DNA of 56,195 bases. Source: Pseudoalteromonas atlantica (GTDB taxonomy: Bacteria; Pseudomonadota; Gammaproteobacteria; Enterobacterales; Alteromonadaceae). Below, one piece after another: positions 34,178 through 44,238 of this stretch. The position numbers were made by a program, and so were the translations under genes. The stretch is taken from positions 1 through 56,195 of the forward strand of contig BJUT01000024.1 in assembly GCA_007988745.1 (NCBI GenBank), read 5' to 3'. The first letter of the stretch is position 1, and each line of letters opens with the position of its first letter. The notes under the pieces are model-generated. The model was not told the origin of the DNA, made no database searches, and saw only the letters and a program-made list of their open reading frames with translations.

Positions 34178-34852
34178 ATGATTCTGAGTATGTTTTCAAC
34201 TCTTTTTTTAATCAGTGGCTATTACTTTAATTATCAAATATTGAAGTCATTTGACATAAATAGTGACGATTTTTATACTGTACAAGATTATATATCAACA
34301 AGTATTAGTTTGATATTTATGCCATTCCTATACACAGCATTCTATTTACTTTTAAGCTTACTCCGAATAAATGACGATATTTATAAAGAAATTGAAGGAG
34401 AAGAGCTCGGGTTAAAAACTAAGGTAGTAAATATACCACTCACTGTTATTTTGATCTTTCTCATATTAAATATTATAAATCTAGTTTCAATTTATAATGG
34501 TGGAGAAGGATCTGATAAGACCTTTTATTTAAATATTCTTATCGGAGGCGTGCTTATCTTAAATAAACTTCCCTGGAATTATTTTGAAAAACCAACTGCA
34601 TCTTTTTTATTTACAACAATGGTGTTTAGTTATTTTGTACATTTTAATATTAAGATAGACGATAAAGTAAAAAATTATAAATCAATTGACTATAAATCTA
34701 ATTACACAATTTCATTCAAAGATAAGAGAATATCAACAAAAGATGTTGAGTTTATGAGAGTTAATTCTAATTATGTATTTCTAATAAATAAAAAAACCAA
34801 CAAAGCAGAAATATACCCGAGATTGTCTATTAATAAGATTGAGGTTAATTAA
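34178..34852 (+). CDS. Hypothetical membrane protein (start uncertain)
   Basis: The 224-residue product has three or four predicted transmembrane helices (STLFLISGYYFNY, ISLIFMPFLYTAFYLLLSLL, TVILIFLILNIINLV and a stretch around FLFTTMVFSYFVHF) and a C-terminal hydrophilic domain of about 60 residues (SIDYKSNYTISFKDKRISTK onward) that probably lies in the periplasm or cytoplasm. The frame is open back to 34070, and the extra residues (KNDLKEKVRNAKFTLISPIS) look genuinely coding, yet no ATG, GTG or TTG start occurs there. The strong ribosome-binding site AAGGAGG at 34068-34074 has no standard start codon at the right distance. Either an unusual start (such as ATA) is used or a small mutation removed it. 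The DNA is very AT-rich like the preceding gene. Function unknown. Confidence 0.55.
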   Translation: MILSMFSTLFLISGYYFNYQILKSFDINSDDFYTVQDYISTSISLIFMPFLYTAFYLLLSLLRINDDIYKEIEGEELGLKTKVVNIPLTVILIFLILNIINLVSIYNGGEGSDKTFYLNILIGGVLILNKLPWNYFEKPTASFLFTTMVFSYFVHFNIKIDDKVKNYKSIDYKSNYTISFKDKRISTKDVEFMRVNSNYVFLINKKTNKAEIYPRLSINKIEVN

Positions 34853-34987
34853 TAAAGAATGACTTATGTAGTACAGTACATACTATTGCATTACTACCCA
34901 TAAATTACGTTATGTTAAATTAGGTAGTTAATAAGAAAGCGAGCGTGATTATACAAACCAGCCCGCTTTTAGGAGAGTAATTAGGTG

Positions 34988-35551
34988 TTAATTTAGCTCA
35001 GAATCTACCCAAAATTTAGTGCCTTTTAGTACTGCTTGAAGTGCAAGGCCATTTTCGGTTAAAGAATATACGGTAACTTGGTCGGCAATGGCTTCTGCAA
35101 CCAGTGCTCCACCTTTATCTTCGTATTTTGCTGCTGCATCTGCGTTTCCGCCAAAGGCCCAACCGTGTTCAATAAATCTATTTACTGCCGCTTGGTTATG
35201 AAAAACCATAACAACGTTAAAATCTTTAACGCCTAAACCAAGCCCTAAACCGGCTTCACCCATATTCATGTAGGTTGATTTACCCGTTAAGTTATTTTTT
35301 ACTACACCGTACCCGCCACCAAAACTAGCTAAAACGACATTTACGTTTGCGTTATCAAATACGGCGTAACCAGCAGAATTGGCAATTTGTTTTTTAACAT
35401 CGGGTTTTTGTGCGTATAATTTGTCGAGGGTATTGTTTTTCATGCTTTGTACTAAAGCGCGTTTTTCGCTAGGCGAAGCACTGCCTGTAGTAGCACAACC
35501 TGTTAGTAATACACTTATTGTAAGTAGGCCTAAAACTATAAATTTTTTCAT
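34988..35551 (-). CDS. SYLF/YSC84 domain lipoprotein
   Basis: From the ATG at 35549-35551 (AAGGAAAG upstream) the product has 187 residues. It begins with a lipoprotein signal ending in the lipobox VLLTGC, with Cys near residue 19. The remainder is the SYLF (Ysc84) lipid-binding domain: AGYAVFDNANVNVVLASFGG, YGVVKNNLTGKSTYMNMGEA and LGLGLGVKDFNVVMVFHN. In eukaryotes this domain binds phosphoinositides; in bacteria such lipoproteins are common in the envelope, but their role is not settled. A longer frame starts at 35590 but lacks a proper ribosome-binding site and would hide the signal peptide. Confidence 0.85.
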   Translation of the reverse strand: MKKFIVLGLLTISVLLTGCATTGSASPSEKRALVQSMKNNTLDKLYAQKPDVKKQIANSAGYAVFDNANVNVVLASFGGGYGVVKNNLTGKSTYMNMGEAGLGLGLGVKDFNVVMVFHNQAAVNRFIEHGWAFGGNADAAAKYEDKGGALVAEAIADQVTVYSLTENGLALQAVLKGTKFWVDSELN

Positions 35552-35688
35552 AAAACTTTCCTTAATAAGATTCATACCAATACACAACAATGTTTAAATA
35601 AATACACTTTCACTATGTCCAATACTAGACAGTATCGGACTTTAACGTTAAGCTGTAAGTCTATTATTTTATTGAATATTTATACATT

Positions 35689-36900
35689 ATGCTTGTCGCT
35701 TTAGTTGATACGTTAAAACAATTAAGATACCAAATTGCTCATCTTGACGACGGTACTCTAAACTCAGAATACCCAGAACTTGCATCCTTTATACAGCAAG
35801 TTGGCTTGACTGTAACTGAATCAAAGGACGATCTTAAATTTTTATACCAATTTTTATATGTGTACGGCCGAAAATCTGAGGCAACATTTAATCGTTTTCG
35901 TAATGAGCTTGAACGATTTTATTTGTGGTCTTGGCTAATTGCCGAAAAATCTGTATTTAGTTTAAAGCGCGAAGACATTGAAGCGTATGTTGATTTTATG
36001 GCTGAGCCAGATAAAAAATGGGCATCAACTTCGGTGCAATGGCGTTACAAAGATGAACAAGGTATTCGTCGATTAAATCAAAATTGGCGCCCTTTTATAT
36101 TAAAAGAATCAATTGCGAGCCAGCAAACATTAGCGGCTATGTTTACCGCGCTAAATGTATTTTATAAGTTTTCTATTTTAGAAGAAAAAACGTTTGCTAA
36201 CTTTGTACCTGTAGTGAAAAAAAATAGCCCCTATTTGGTAGTTCAATCTCAAATTCAGATCCCAGACACTTTAAGTGACATACAATGGGAATATGTATTT
36301 GGCGTAACACGCGATTTATGTGAAAAAAAACCAGAGCTTGAACGTAACCTATTTACGCTCGCGTGTTTAAAAGGGCTATATTTACGTATATCAGAATTAT
36401 CAGAGCGCCCGCAGTGGTCGCCAGTTATGTCGCACTTTTGGCAAGATAATGACGGCTTTTGGTTTTTACGTATTATGGGCAAAGGTAATAAGCTACGAGA
36501 TGTTACGTTAAGTGATGATTTTGTTGAGTATTTAAAACGTTACCGATTATACAGAGGGTTACCCGCCCTACCTCGCGTTGATGAATCTGAGCCATTGGTG
36601 CATAAAATTCGTGGCCAAGGTGGGATGACAGTTAGGCAAATTAGACGTTTAGTGCAGCAAAGTTTTGATTTAGCTCAGCAATCGTTACTTGATGACGGGT
36701 TTAAAGATGATGCAGAACAACTTGAAGCGGCCACTGCCCATTGGCTTCGCCACACGGGTGCAACACATGATGCGCAAACTCGACCGCTAAAACATTTATC
36801 GGAAGATTTAGGCCATTCTAAAATTGCGACAACCGATCAAATTTACATTCAAACAAATATTAAAGAGCGAGCAAAATCAGGCGTTAAAAGGAAAATTTAA
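35689..36900 (+). CDS. Solo tyrosine-type recombinase/integrase
   Basis: The 403-residue product has an N-terminal core-binding domain (about 50-180, with FNRFRNELERFYLWSWLIAE) and a C-terminal catalytic domain. Arg lies in GLYLRISELSERP near 229, Lys in GKGNKLRDVTLS near 265, HxxR in HWLRHTGATHD near 355, His in LGHSKIATTDQ near 378, and Tyr in IYIQTN near 387. All catalytic residues are present. There are no other phage or transposon genes beside it, so it may be a domesticated recombinase or the last gene of a lost element. Its stop overlaps the start of the antiporter gene by one base (TAATG), which couples the two in translation. It lacks the size and motifs of XerC/XerD. Confidence 0.85.
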   Translation: MLVALVDTLKQLRYQIAHLDDGTLNSEYPELASFIQQVGLTVTESKDDLKFLYQFLYVYGRKSEATFNRFRNELERFYLWSWLIAEKSVFSLKREDIEAYVDFMAEPDKKWASTSVQWRYKDEQGIRRLNQNWRPFILKESIASQQTLAAMFTALNVFYKFSILEEKTFANFVPVVKKNSPYLVVQSQIQIPDTLSDIQWEYVFGVTRDLCEKKPELERNLFTLACLKGLYLRISELSERPQWSPVMSHFWQDNDGFWFLRIMGKGNKLRDVTLSDDFVEYLKRYRLYRGLPALPRVDESEPLVHKIRGQGGMTVRQIRRLVQQSFDLAQQSLLDDGFKDDAEQLEAATAHWLRHTGATHDAQTRPLKHLSEDLGHSKIATTDQIYIQTNIKERAKSGVKRKI

Positions 36901-38099
36901 TGGAATACTTAGTAATAGCATTTATTGGTTTTTTATTTTTAGTTTATTCAATTTCAATAAGGCAGTTAGAGCGCACAGAAATAACAGGCCCTATGTTTTT
37001 TGTGATTGGCGGCATGTTTTTGGCGTTTTTACTTCCTAATGAAGGCGAAAAATTAAAAACAGGAATAGATTATTTATTACCACTGATAGAGCTAACGCTA
37101 AGTATATTTTTATTTTCTGATGCGGCTAAATCTAAGTTAGGTGTATTGAGGCATAGTTTTCAATACCCTAGCCTATTATTATTTGTTGCCCTACCCTTAA
37201 CTTTATTGTGCGGTATTGGTGTTAGCTTATTTTTATTTGCAGAGTTGTCGTTAATTCAATCGGCACTGCTGGCAATTATACTTACACCAACCGATGCCGC
37301 TTTGAGTAAAGGGTTATTGCAAAGTACACAAGTGCCCGAAAAAATTAGAGAAGGTATAAATACCGAAAGCGGATTAAACGATGGCTTATGTGTACCCGTA
37401 TTTTTAATTTTTATTTTATTAGCTAAAAAGCCTGACTCTGCTATTACTGCTTCACATACATTAGGTGTGTTTTCAAGAGAGCTTGGCTTAGCATTATTGA
37501 TTGCTGGTTTTTCTATAGCGATATTTATTCCGGCATTAAATTTTGCAATGCAGCGCCATTACTTTGCAAAAAGCACCAGCCCATTTTTACTTTTAGGTTT
37601 TGCGATGGCGGTGTTTTCTATCACTCAATATTTTCATGGCAGCGGTTTTATAGCGGTGTTTATTGCGGGTTTGTTATTTGATAAATTTTCTAAAACTGAT
37701 ATTCGCGCTGAGCTAATAGAGGATTCAGAGCACATTGCTGATTTTACTTCGTTAATGATTTGGTGTTTATTTGGATTTGTTTGTGCGTATTTAGTAATCC
37801 CCAAATTAAATACAAATATAATTGTGTATGCCTTATTAAGCACTACATTAATTAGAATAATTCCGGTTATGTTATCGTTACAATTTACAGCACTTAATTG
37901 GAAGGAACGTTTTACTTTTGCATGGTTTGGGCCACGCGGTTTGGCTTCTATTGTTTTTACTTTAATGGTAATAGACACGCAAATAGAAAATAAATATGAT
38001 ATTGCCACTATTGCAATGACCACTATTTTATTTAGCGTGTTTATACATGGTATAAGTACAAAGCCAATTGCAGATAGCTTCGTTAAAAAATCTAAATAG
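36900..38099 (+). CDS. Cation:proton antiporter, CPA1 (NhaP-like) family
   Basis: The 399-residue product has about twelve transmembrane helices and the Nexhap/NhaP pattern. The key motif of the ion-binding site is visible as ILTPTDAALSKGLLQS (about 121-136), followed by the INTESGLNDGLCVPVFLI stretch (about 152-169) with the conserved Asn-Asp pair; the C-terminal FAWFGPRGLASIVFTLM (about 338-354) is also typical. Such antiporters exchange Na+ or K+ for H+ across the inner membrane and suit a marine organism. The gene begins on the last base of the recombinase stop codon. A strong terminator follows. Confidence 0.9.
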   Translation: MEYLVIAFIGFLFLVYSISIRQLERTEITGPMFFVIGGMFLAFLLPNEGEKLKTGIDYLLPLIELTLSIFLFSDAAKSKLGVLRHSFQYPSLLLFVALPLTLLCGIGVSLFLFAELSLIQSALLAIILTPTDAALSKGLLQSTQVPEKIREGINTESGLNDGLCVPVFLIFILLAKKPDSAITASHTLGVFSRELGLALLIAGFSIAIFIPALNFAMQRHYFAKSTSPFLLLGFAMAVFSITQYFHGSGFIAVFIAGLLFDKFSKTDIRAELIEDSEHIADFTSLMIWCLFGFVCAYLVIPKLNTNIIVYALLSTTLIRIIPVMLSLQFTALNWKERFTFAWFGPRGLASIVFTLMVIDTQIENKYDIATIAMTTILFSVFIHGISTKPIADSFVKKSK

Positions 38100-38190
38100 C
38101 GTTTATAAAAATTAGTGAATTTATTGTTTTGCTATAAACACGATTTTTAGCTTTAAAATAGATCACTTAATGAAGCAAGTTGGTATTAAT

Positions 38191-38226
38191 AAAAAAGGCG
38201 TAACTTTTTTAAGTTACGCCTTTTTT
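38191..38226. terminator. Bidirectional intrinsic terminator between the antiporter and ydiJ genes
   Basis: AAAAAAGGCGTAACTT (38191-38206) and its exact complement (38211-38226) form a 16-base stem with a TTTT loop, with A-run and T-run on the two sides. It serves both convergent genes. Confidence 0.92.
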
Positions 38227-38240
38227 ATTTTTAACTTTTA

Positions 38241-41200
38241 CTAGCTAAGTACCTGTGCGAGCAACTCTATAGGGTGCTTTGGTTTAAATTGCTCAAAACG
38301 TTTTACTTGGCTGCGGCACGAAAAACCGGTAGATAAAAGTTGCTCTGGTTTATTTTTATCTACTATTGGTTTCCAACTCATTTCGTACAGTGCACGGGAA
38401 TTTTCTTGGTTTTGTGCTTCATGGCCATAAGTACCGGCCATGCCACAACACCCGGTATTGGTTGTATTTAGGGTTAAACCAATATCAGTAAAAATTGTTT
38501 TCCATACACTTGCCGCTTTTGGTAAAGCGGTTGTTTCTGTACAGTGGCTCAATAATGTAAATTCAGTATCGGTTTTTTGTTTAGCCGATAATGATTTAAA
38601 CGATTGAGTTTGTAACCATTCATGGGCAAGTTGTACATGAAACTCGCCGCGATTATTTTCTAAAATGGTTTTGTATTCATCGCGATAACACATAACTAAC
38701 GATGCATCTAAACCAACCAAAGGCGAATTAATATCAGCGAGTTTATTTAAAAAATCTGCGCCATTTTTTGCCGTTACTTTAAACTCATGCAAAAAACCTT
38801 TTACGTGTTGGGCTTTACCATTAGGTTTAAACGGTAATAGCATCGGCTTTTTACCCAGCGCGGTGATAAGTGTTATAAAACTTTGCACTAACTCGGCTTC
38901 GTAAAAGCTGGTAAACGGGTCTTGCACTATTAGCACATAGTCATTTTGTTCATCACTTGAAAGTGAATTTAATAACTCAAAATTAAATTTATGTGCTTTT
39001 GCGACACGTTTTTCAAGTGAAGGCACACTTAATTGGGGGGTATCTACATACCCTACTGTTTTTTTAATTAAACTACTTACTAAGTTTGTTTTAACAATTG
39101 GGTTGATCACGCGTGCAAATTTAGACATTACAGGCGCCGAACTTTCAATGTTTGCGACTAAATAATCTTTAAGTGGGCGCGCGTAATAACTGTGATAATA
39201 ATTTAAAAAGCGTGCTCTAAAAGTAGGTACATCGACTTTAATTGGGCAAGATGTTGTACACGCTTTACACGCTAAACATTCATCCATTGACTCTTTTACT
39301 TCGTGAGAAAAATCGTAAACACCTTTGTTTTTTTCACGGCTATGAACAAAACGCTCCCACCAGGTAATAACTTCGCCTTTGTTAAGCTCTTTTTCTACTT
39401 CGAGCAAATCAACATTTTTAGACTCTTGAAGTCGTAACCATTCTCGCATTAATGTTGCGCGGCCTTTTGGCGAATGCCTGCGATCGCCGGTTACTTTATA
39501 TGAAGGACACATGGGAGAATTTTCGTCGTAGTTAAAACAAATGCCGTTACCATTACAGGTCATTGCATTGTTAAAACTTGTTTTTACATCGATAGAAATT
39601 TGCTTATCGAAGTACGAACGTTTTTGCCCATCTACACTAACTAGTGAGTCCTCACTTTCTATAGGAGTACATATTTTCCCAGGGTTTATTCTGTTATTAG
39701 GGTCGAACGCTGTTTTTATTTTACGTAGTTGTTTAAATAAATGCTCGCCAAAAAACTCAGGGCCGTATTCACTTCGGTAACCTTTACCATGTTCGCCCCA
39801 CATTAAGCCGCCGTATTTAGCGGTAAGTTTTACAACTTCGTCTGAAATTTTACGAAGCAGTTTTTCTTGTTCTGGGTCGCACATATCTAGCGCCGGGCGT
39901 ACATGTAAAACACCCGCGTCAACATGGCCGAACATACCGTATTGTAAATTATGGCTATCGAGTAATGCTCTAAATTCTACAATGTAGTCGGCTAAGTTTT
40001 CTGGCGGTACGGCGGTATCTTCAGCAAAGGCCAATGGCTTTTGGCTGCCTTTAACATTACCGAGTAATCCGACAGATTTTTTACGCATTGCATAAATTTT
40101 TAAAATGTCACTTTTACTGCTGGTTAATTGATAGCCAATAACACCATTGGTTTGATTTGCTACGCACTCATCTAATAATGTGCAAAGTGTGTTTACTTTG
40201 TCTTTTATATCTTCAGGTGATACTGCATTAAACTCAACCATGTTGAGTCCTTGCATATCTTTATTTGGTACATCGGTTATTAAGTCCGATACTGAATGCC
40301 AAATAATATCTTCGCGAGCCAGGTTTAATACTTTGCTATCGACTGTTTCTACCGATGTTGCACGCGCATCAACTAAAAAGGGAGAGTGGCGAAGTGCCGA
40401 ATCAAAACTGTCGTATTTAATATTTATCAGTGTTTTAAATTCGGCTATGGGAGTTAAGTTTAATTTAGCTTCAGTAACTATACCAAGCGAGCCTTCTGAT
40501 CCGGTAATTAGCCTACTCATATCAAAAGTTTGTAAGTCATCACTTAGCACATGCTCTAGGTCGTAGCCTGTTAAAAAGCGATTTAAGCGTGGAAATTTTT
40601 CTAAAATAGCTTGGCGCTCATTTAAAGAAATTTCCAATACTGTTTTGTAAAGGCTACCGATTAATGATTCTTGCTCGGCTATTACTTTAGCTTTTTCTAT
40701 GTCTATTGGTGATGTCACCATTGGGCTGCCATCGACTAAATAGGTAGTAAGTCCTAAAACATGGTCGCTGGTTTTACCGTACACTAATGAACCTTGACCT
40801 GATGCATCAGTACTGATCATTCCGCCAATGGTTGCTCGGTTACTGGTTGATAAGTCGGGTGAGAAGAAAAAGCCGTACGGTTTTAAAAAGTCGTTTAATT
40901 GATCTTTAATTACACCTGTTTGTACTCTAACCCAACCTTCCTCAACGTTAATTTCGAGTATTTCCCGCATGTAGCGAGACAAATCAACCACTATTCCTGG
41001 TGTGAGTGATTGCCCATTAGTACCTGTACCACCACCACGAGGGCCAAAAGTAAGCGACAAAAATGGGTCGCGAGATGCTGTTTGCAATGCCAGTTGAATG
41101 TCTTTTTCGGTTTTAGGAAAAATAACACCTTGTGGGATTTGCTGATAAATACTGTTATCGGTAGAGGCGGTTAAACGCGTTGCATAGCTTGCATCGGTGT

Positions 41201-41288
41201 CTCCACTAAATCCCTGATTTTTAAGTGTACTTAAGTAGTTTGCGACAAGCTCGGTCGCTGCATCTTGCTGTGTAATTGTTGCTATCAT
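38241..41288 (-). CDS. ydiJ: FAD-linked oxidase with 4Fe-4S domain, D-2-hydroxyglutarate dehydrogenase type
   Basis: The 1015-residue product matches the length (1018) and layout of E. coli YdiJ, which oxidises D-2-hydroxyglutarate to 2-oxoglutarate. The FAD-binding domain of the VAO/PCMH type shows LTFGPRGGGTGTNGQSLTPG (about 79-98) and LITGSEGSLGIVTEAKLN (about 260). The FAD-oxidase C-terminal domain ends MWGEHGKGYRSEY (about 494) with catalytic His. A ferredoxin-like domain carries CLACKACTTSCPIKVDVP (about 665). A C-terminal cysteine-rich region has TGCCGMAGTYGHE (about 955), as in GlpC and heterodisulfide reductase parts. It is probably membrane-associated and passes electrons to quinones. 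The enzyme removes 2-hydroxyglutarate made as a by-product of serine synthesis. Confidence 0.9.
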   Translation of the reverse strand: MIATITQQDAATELVANYLSTLKNQGFSGDTDASYATRLTASTDNSIYQQIPQGVIFPKTEKDIQLALQTASRDPFLSLTFGPRGGGTGTNGQSLTPGIVVDLSRYMREILEINVEEGWVRVQTGVIKDQLNDFLKPYGFFFSPDLSTSNRATIGGMISTDASGQGSLVYGKTSDHVLGLTTYLVDGSPMVTSPIDIEKAKVIAEQESLIGSLYKTVLEISLNERQAILEKFPRLNRFLTGYDLEHVLSDDLQTFDMSRLITGSEGSLGIVTEAKLNLTPIAEFKTLINIKYDSFDSALRHSPFLVDARATSVETVDSKVLNLAREDIIWHSVSDLITDVPNKDMQGLNMVEFNAVSPEDIKDKVNTLCTLLDECVANQTNGVIGYQLTSSKSDILKIYAMRKKSVGLLGNVKGSQKPLAFAEDTAVPPENLADYIVEFRALLDSHNLQYGMFGHVDAGVLHVRPALDMCDPEQEKLLRKISDEVVKLTAKYGGLMWGEHGKGYRSEYGPEFFGEHLFKQLRKIKTAFDPNNRINPGKICTPIESEDSLVSVDGQKRSYFDKQISIDVKTSFNNAMTCNGNGICFNYDENSPMCPSYKVTGDRRHSPKGRATLMREWLRLQESKNVDLLEVEKELNKGEVITWWERFVHSREKNKGVYDFSHEVKESMDECLACKACTTSCPIKVDVPTFRARFLNYYHSYYARPLKDYLVANIESSAPVMSKFARVINPIVKTNLVSSLIKKTVGYVDTPQLSVPSLEKRVAKAHKFNFELLNSLSSDEQNDYVLIVQDPFTSFYEAELVQSFITLITALGKKPMLLPFKPNGKAQHVKGFLHEFKVTAKNGADFLNKLADINSPLVGLDASLVMCYRDEYKTILENNRGEFHVQLAHEWLQTQSFKSLSAKQKTDTEFTLLSHCTETTALPKAASVWKTIFTDIGLTLNTTNTGCCGMAGTYGHEAQNQENSRALYEMSWKPIVDKNKPEQLLSTGFSCRSQVKRFEQFKPKHPIELLAQVLS

Positions 41289-41433
41289 GACGGCGATAAT
41301 TTAAGGCATTTGTGTAATTATATCATGGTGATGGCTAATAGAAATTGAAGATTTTACAGTTTGTAACACTCTTTTTATCGTATTTTGAGGTTCTGTATTT
41401 ATAATCAAGTTAAACCACAGTGTAGAGCTTTAT

Positions 41434-41643
41434 ATGAAAAAATTACTATTACAGATCATAGGTGTGTTGTTTATTTTGCTGGGGCTATTTTTTGCTGTAG
41501 TGCCAGGCCCGTCACTAATATTTTTTATGGCGGGGTTACTGTGCTTTTCGTTTTATTACCCAAAAGCGAGGCATTATTTAAAGCTTTGCCAAAAAGCCTT
41601 AACTAAATCGTGTAATTATTTAGATAAAAAATTAGCACGGTAA
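41434..41643 (+). CDS. Small membrane protein, PGPGW-like
   Basis: The 69-residue product has two transmembrane segments joined by a VPGPSLIFFMAG loop, followed by a basic C-terminal tail (KSCNYLDKKLAR). The Pro-Gly-Pro turn between two helices is the mark of a family of small inner-membrane proteins (PGPGW-type) of unknown role. A second frame starting at 41385 overlaps it but has no such pattern. The gene is between divergent ydiJ and convergent ppsA and ends in a clear terminator. Confidence 0.65.
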   Translation: MKKLLLQIIGVLFILLGLFFAVVPGPSLIFFMAGLLCFSFYYPKARHYLKLCQKALTKSCNYLDKKLAR

Positions 41644-41657
41644 TTTAGCCCAGATAC

Positions 41658-41687
41658 AAAAATGCCAGCATAATTGCTGGCATTTTT
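41658..41687. terminator. Bidirectional terminator between the small membrane protein and ppsA genes
   Basis: AAAAATGCCAGCA (41658-41670) pairs perfectly with TGCTGGCATTTTT (41675-41687) around a TAAT loop, with an A-run on one side and a T-run on the other. Confidence 0.9.
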
Positions 41688-41708
41688 ACTTGTTACGGGT
41701 ACTGATGA

Positions 41709-44084
41709 TTATTTAGCAAGTTTGTCTGCTAGGTATAACCATGTTTCTAGTACTGTATCTGGATTTAGTGAAACAGAATCAATGCCCTGCTGTACTAACC
41801 ATGCTGCAAAGTCTTCATGATCTGAAGGACCTTGACCACAAATACCTACATACTTGCCCTTTTCTTTAGCGGTTTTAATTGCCATAGAAAGTAGCTTTTT
41901 AATCGCAGGATTACGCTCATCAAATAAATGTGCGATTAGGCCTGAGTCACGGTCAAGACCAAGTGTTAGCTGAGTTAAATCGTTAGAGCCGATAGAAAAA
42001 CCATCGAACATCTCTAAAAATTCATCGGCAAGTAATGCATTTGAAGGAAGCTCGCACATCATGATAACTTTTAGACCATTTTCACCACGTTTAAGGCCAT
42101 GCTCTTCTAGTAATTCGATAACACGTTTACCTTCTTCAAGGGTACGTACGAATGGGATCATGATTTCAATGTTGGTCATACCCATGGTGTTTCTTACGCG
42201 TTTAATTGCTTCACACTCAAGGGCAAAACAATCACGGAAGTCTTCAGAGATATAACGTGCAGCACCACGAAAACCAATCATTGGGTTTTCTTCTTCAGGT
42301 TCGTACTGCTCACCACCTACTAAGTTTGCATATTCGTTTGATTTAAAATCAGACATACGCACAATTACACGCTCTGGTGCAAAGGCACAGCCTAGCGTTG
42401 AAATACCTTCTACTAATTTAGAGATATAAAACTCTACCGGCGATTCGTATCCGGCAATAATGTCGGTAATTTCTGCTTGTAACGCAGGTGATTGTGCATC
42501 AAAATTTAATAGCGCTTTAGGGTGAACACCAATCATGCGGTTTATTACAAATTCAACACGGGCAAGGCCAACACCTGCATGTGGTAAACGTGCAAAGTCA
42601 AACGCGCGGTCTGGATTACCTACGTTCATCATCACTTTCATTGGTAGTTCTGGCATTTTATCAACGCGCGACGTTAATATTTCAAAATCTAAAATACCTT
42701 CGTAGATGTAACCTGTATCGCCTTCAGCACATGATACCGTTACTTCTTGGCCTGCTTTAATTAAATCGGTTGCGTTACCACAGCCAACTACCGCAGGAAT
42801 ACCAAGTTCACGGGCAATAATTGCTGCGTGACACGTACGCCCACCACGGTTTGTAACAATAGCCGCGGCGCGCTTCATGATAGGTTCCCAATCTGGGTCT
42901 GTCATGTCGGTAACTAAAATGTCGCCTTCTTGTACTTGGTCCATTTCTTTAATTGAATCAAGTACACGAACAACACCACTACCAATTTTATGACCAATTG
43001 CGCGGCCTTCAGCAATGACATTGCTTGTGCCATTTAATTGAAAACGCTCCATAATATTGGCATCTTCGTTTGAGCGAACGGTTTCTGGGCGCGCTTGTAC
43101 TATGTACAATTTGCCATCGTTTCCGTCTTTTGCCCATTCGATGTCCATAGGACGACCGTAGTGCTTTTCGATTATTACAGCTTGTTTTGCAAGTTCTTGC
43201 ACTTCTTCATCTGTAATTGAAAATTTGTTTGAAAGGCTTGGCTCTACATCAACAATTTCTACTTGTTTGCCGTGTGCCTCATCTGTTGAGTAAATCATTT
43301 GAATGGCTTTTGAGCCAATATTACGACGTACTACTGATGGCAACCCTTTTTGTAATGTTGGTTTATGAACATAAAATTCATCAGGGTTTACTGCGCCCTG
43401 TACAACCATTTCACCTAAACCGTAGCTTGAAGTAACAAATACAACGTCTTCAAAACCAGACTCTGTATCAATACTAAACATAACACCTGATGCTGATTTA
43501 TCTGAACGTACCATACGCTGAATACCAGCAGATAGTGCAACACCACGGTGATCGTAACCTTGGTGAACACGGTACGATATGGCGCGGTCGTTAAATAAAG
43601 AAGCAAATACGTGTTTAATAGCGACCATTACTGAGTCGATACCACGAACGTTAAGGAAGGTTTCTTGTTGGCCTGCGAATGATGCATCTGGCATATCTTC
43701 AGCGGTGGCTGATGAGCGTACTGCAAATGATACATCGGCTGATGTATCGCCATGAAGTTGGCTGTATGCGTCGCGAATGGCTTGGTCTAGGTTAGGTTGG
43801 AATGGGGTATCGATAATCCATTGGCGGATATCGGCACCGACTTTAGCGAGTGTATTTACATCATCAACATCAAGCGTATCTAAAATGTCGTGAATTTTTG
43901 CATTGAGTCCAGATTGCTCTAAAAACTCATTGAAAGCGTCGGCTGTAGTGGCAAAACCACCCGGAACCTGTACACCTGCGTTAGCGAGGTTTGAAATCAT
44001 TTCACCCAGTGAGGCATTTTTGCCGCCAACACGAGGAACATCTTGCATACCAAGCTCTTGATACCAGAGAACGTATTCTTGCAC
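41709..44084 (-). CDS. ppsA: Phosphoenolpyruvate synthase
   Basis: PpsA turns pyruvate, ATP and water into phosphoenolpyruvate, AMP and phosphate in gluconeogenesis. The 791 residues match E. coli PpsA (792). The N-terminal ATP-grasp domain starts [13 protein letters not shown]. The swivelling domain holds the phospho-His motif [20 protein letters not shown] (about 413-432), and the PEP/pyruvate domain ends with [19 protein letters not shown] and the Cys motif [11 protein letters not shown] (about 755). I start at GTG 44082-44084, preceded by GGAGAAA, giving the usual N-terminus [11 protein letters not shown]; an upstream TTG frame would add FFGERP. It is divergent from ppsR, its regulator. 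Confidence 0.96.
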   Translation of the reverse strand: MQEYVLWYQELGMQDVPRVGGKNASLGEMISNLANAGVQVPGGFATTADAFNEFLEQSGLNAKIHDILDTLDVDDVNTLAKVGADIRQWIIDTPFQPNLDQAIRDAYSQLHGDTSADVSFAVRSSATAEDMPDASFAGQQETFLNVRGIDSVMVAIKHVFASLFNDRAISYRVHQGYDHRGVALSAGIQRMVRSDKSASGVMFSIDTESGFEDVVFVTSSYGLGEMVVQGAVNPDEFYVHKPTLQKGLPSVVRRNIGSKAIQMIYSTDEAHGKQVEIVDVEPSLSNKFSITDEEVQELAKQAVIIEKHYGRPMDIEWAKDGNDGKLYIVQARPETVRSNEDANIMERFQLNGTSNVIAEGRAIGHKIGSGVVRVLDSIKEMDQVQEGDILVTDMTDPDWEPIMKRAAAIVTNRGGRTCHAAIIARELGIPAVVGCGNATDLIKAGQEVTVSCAEGDTGYIYEGILDFEILTSRVDKMPELPMKVMMNVGNPDRAFDFARLPHAGVGLARVEFVINRMIGVHPKALLNFDAQSPALQAEITDIIAGYESPVEFYISKLVEGISTLGCAFAPERVIVRMSDFKSNEYANLVGGEQYEPEEENPMIGFRGAARYISEDFRDCFALECEAIKRVRNTMGMTNIEIMIPFVRTLEEGKRVIELLEEHGLKRGENGLKVIMMCELPSNALLADEFLEMFDGFSIGSNDLTQLTLGLDRDSGLIAHLFDERNPAIKKLLSMAIKTAKEKGKYVGICGQGPSDHEDFAAWLVQQGIDSVSLNPDTVLETWLYLADKLAK

Positions 44085-44238
44085 GGGTCTTTCTCCAAAA
44101 AACAAATTGTAGTTGTAACTGTGAGAGTTAAGAAAGAAAACCTTTTATAAAGGTCACCTTCATTCTACACTGGCATTAGACCTCACGTAAACCGTGAGTA
44201 AGCCATTTTAGGGATTAAACGTAATAAAAAGGTTAACT

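Noticed and set aside
44108..44122. Another GTTGTAACT in the ppsA-ppsR promoter region, considered as a Ter site
   Set aside because: The flanking bases do not match Ter and the core alone is expected by chance in AT-rich DNA.
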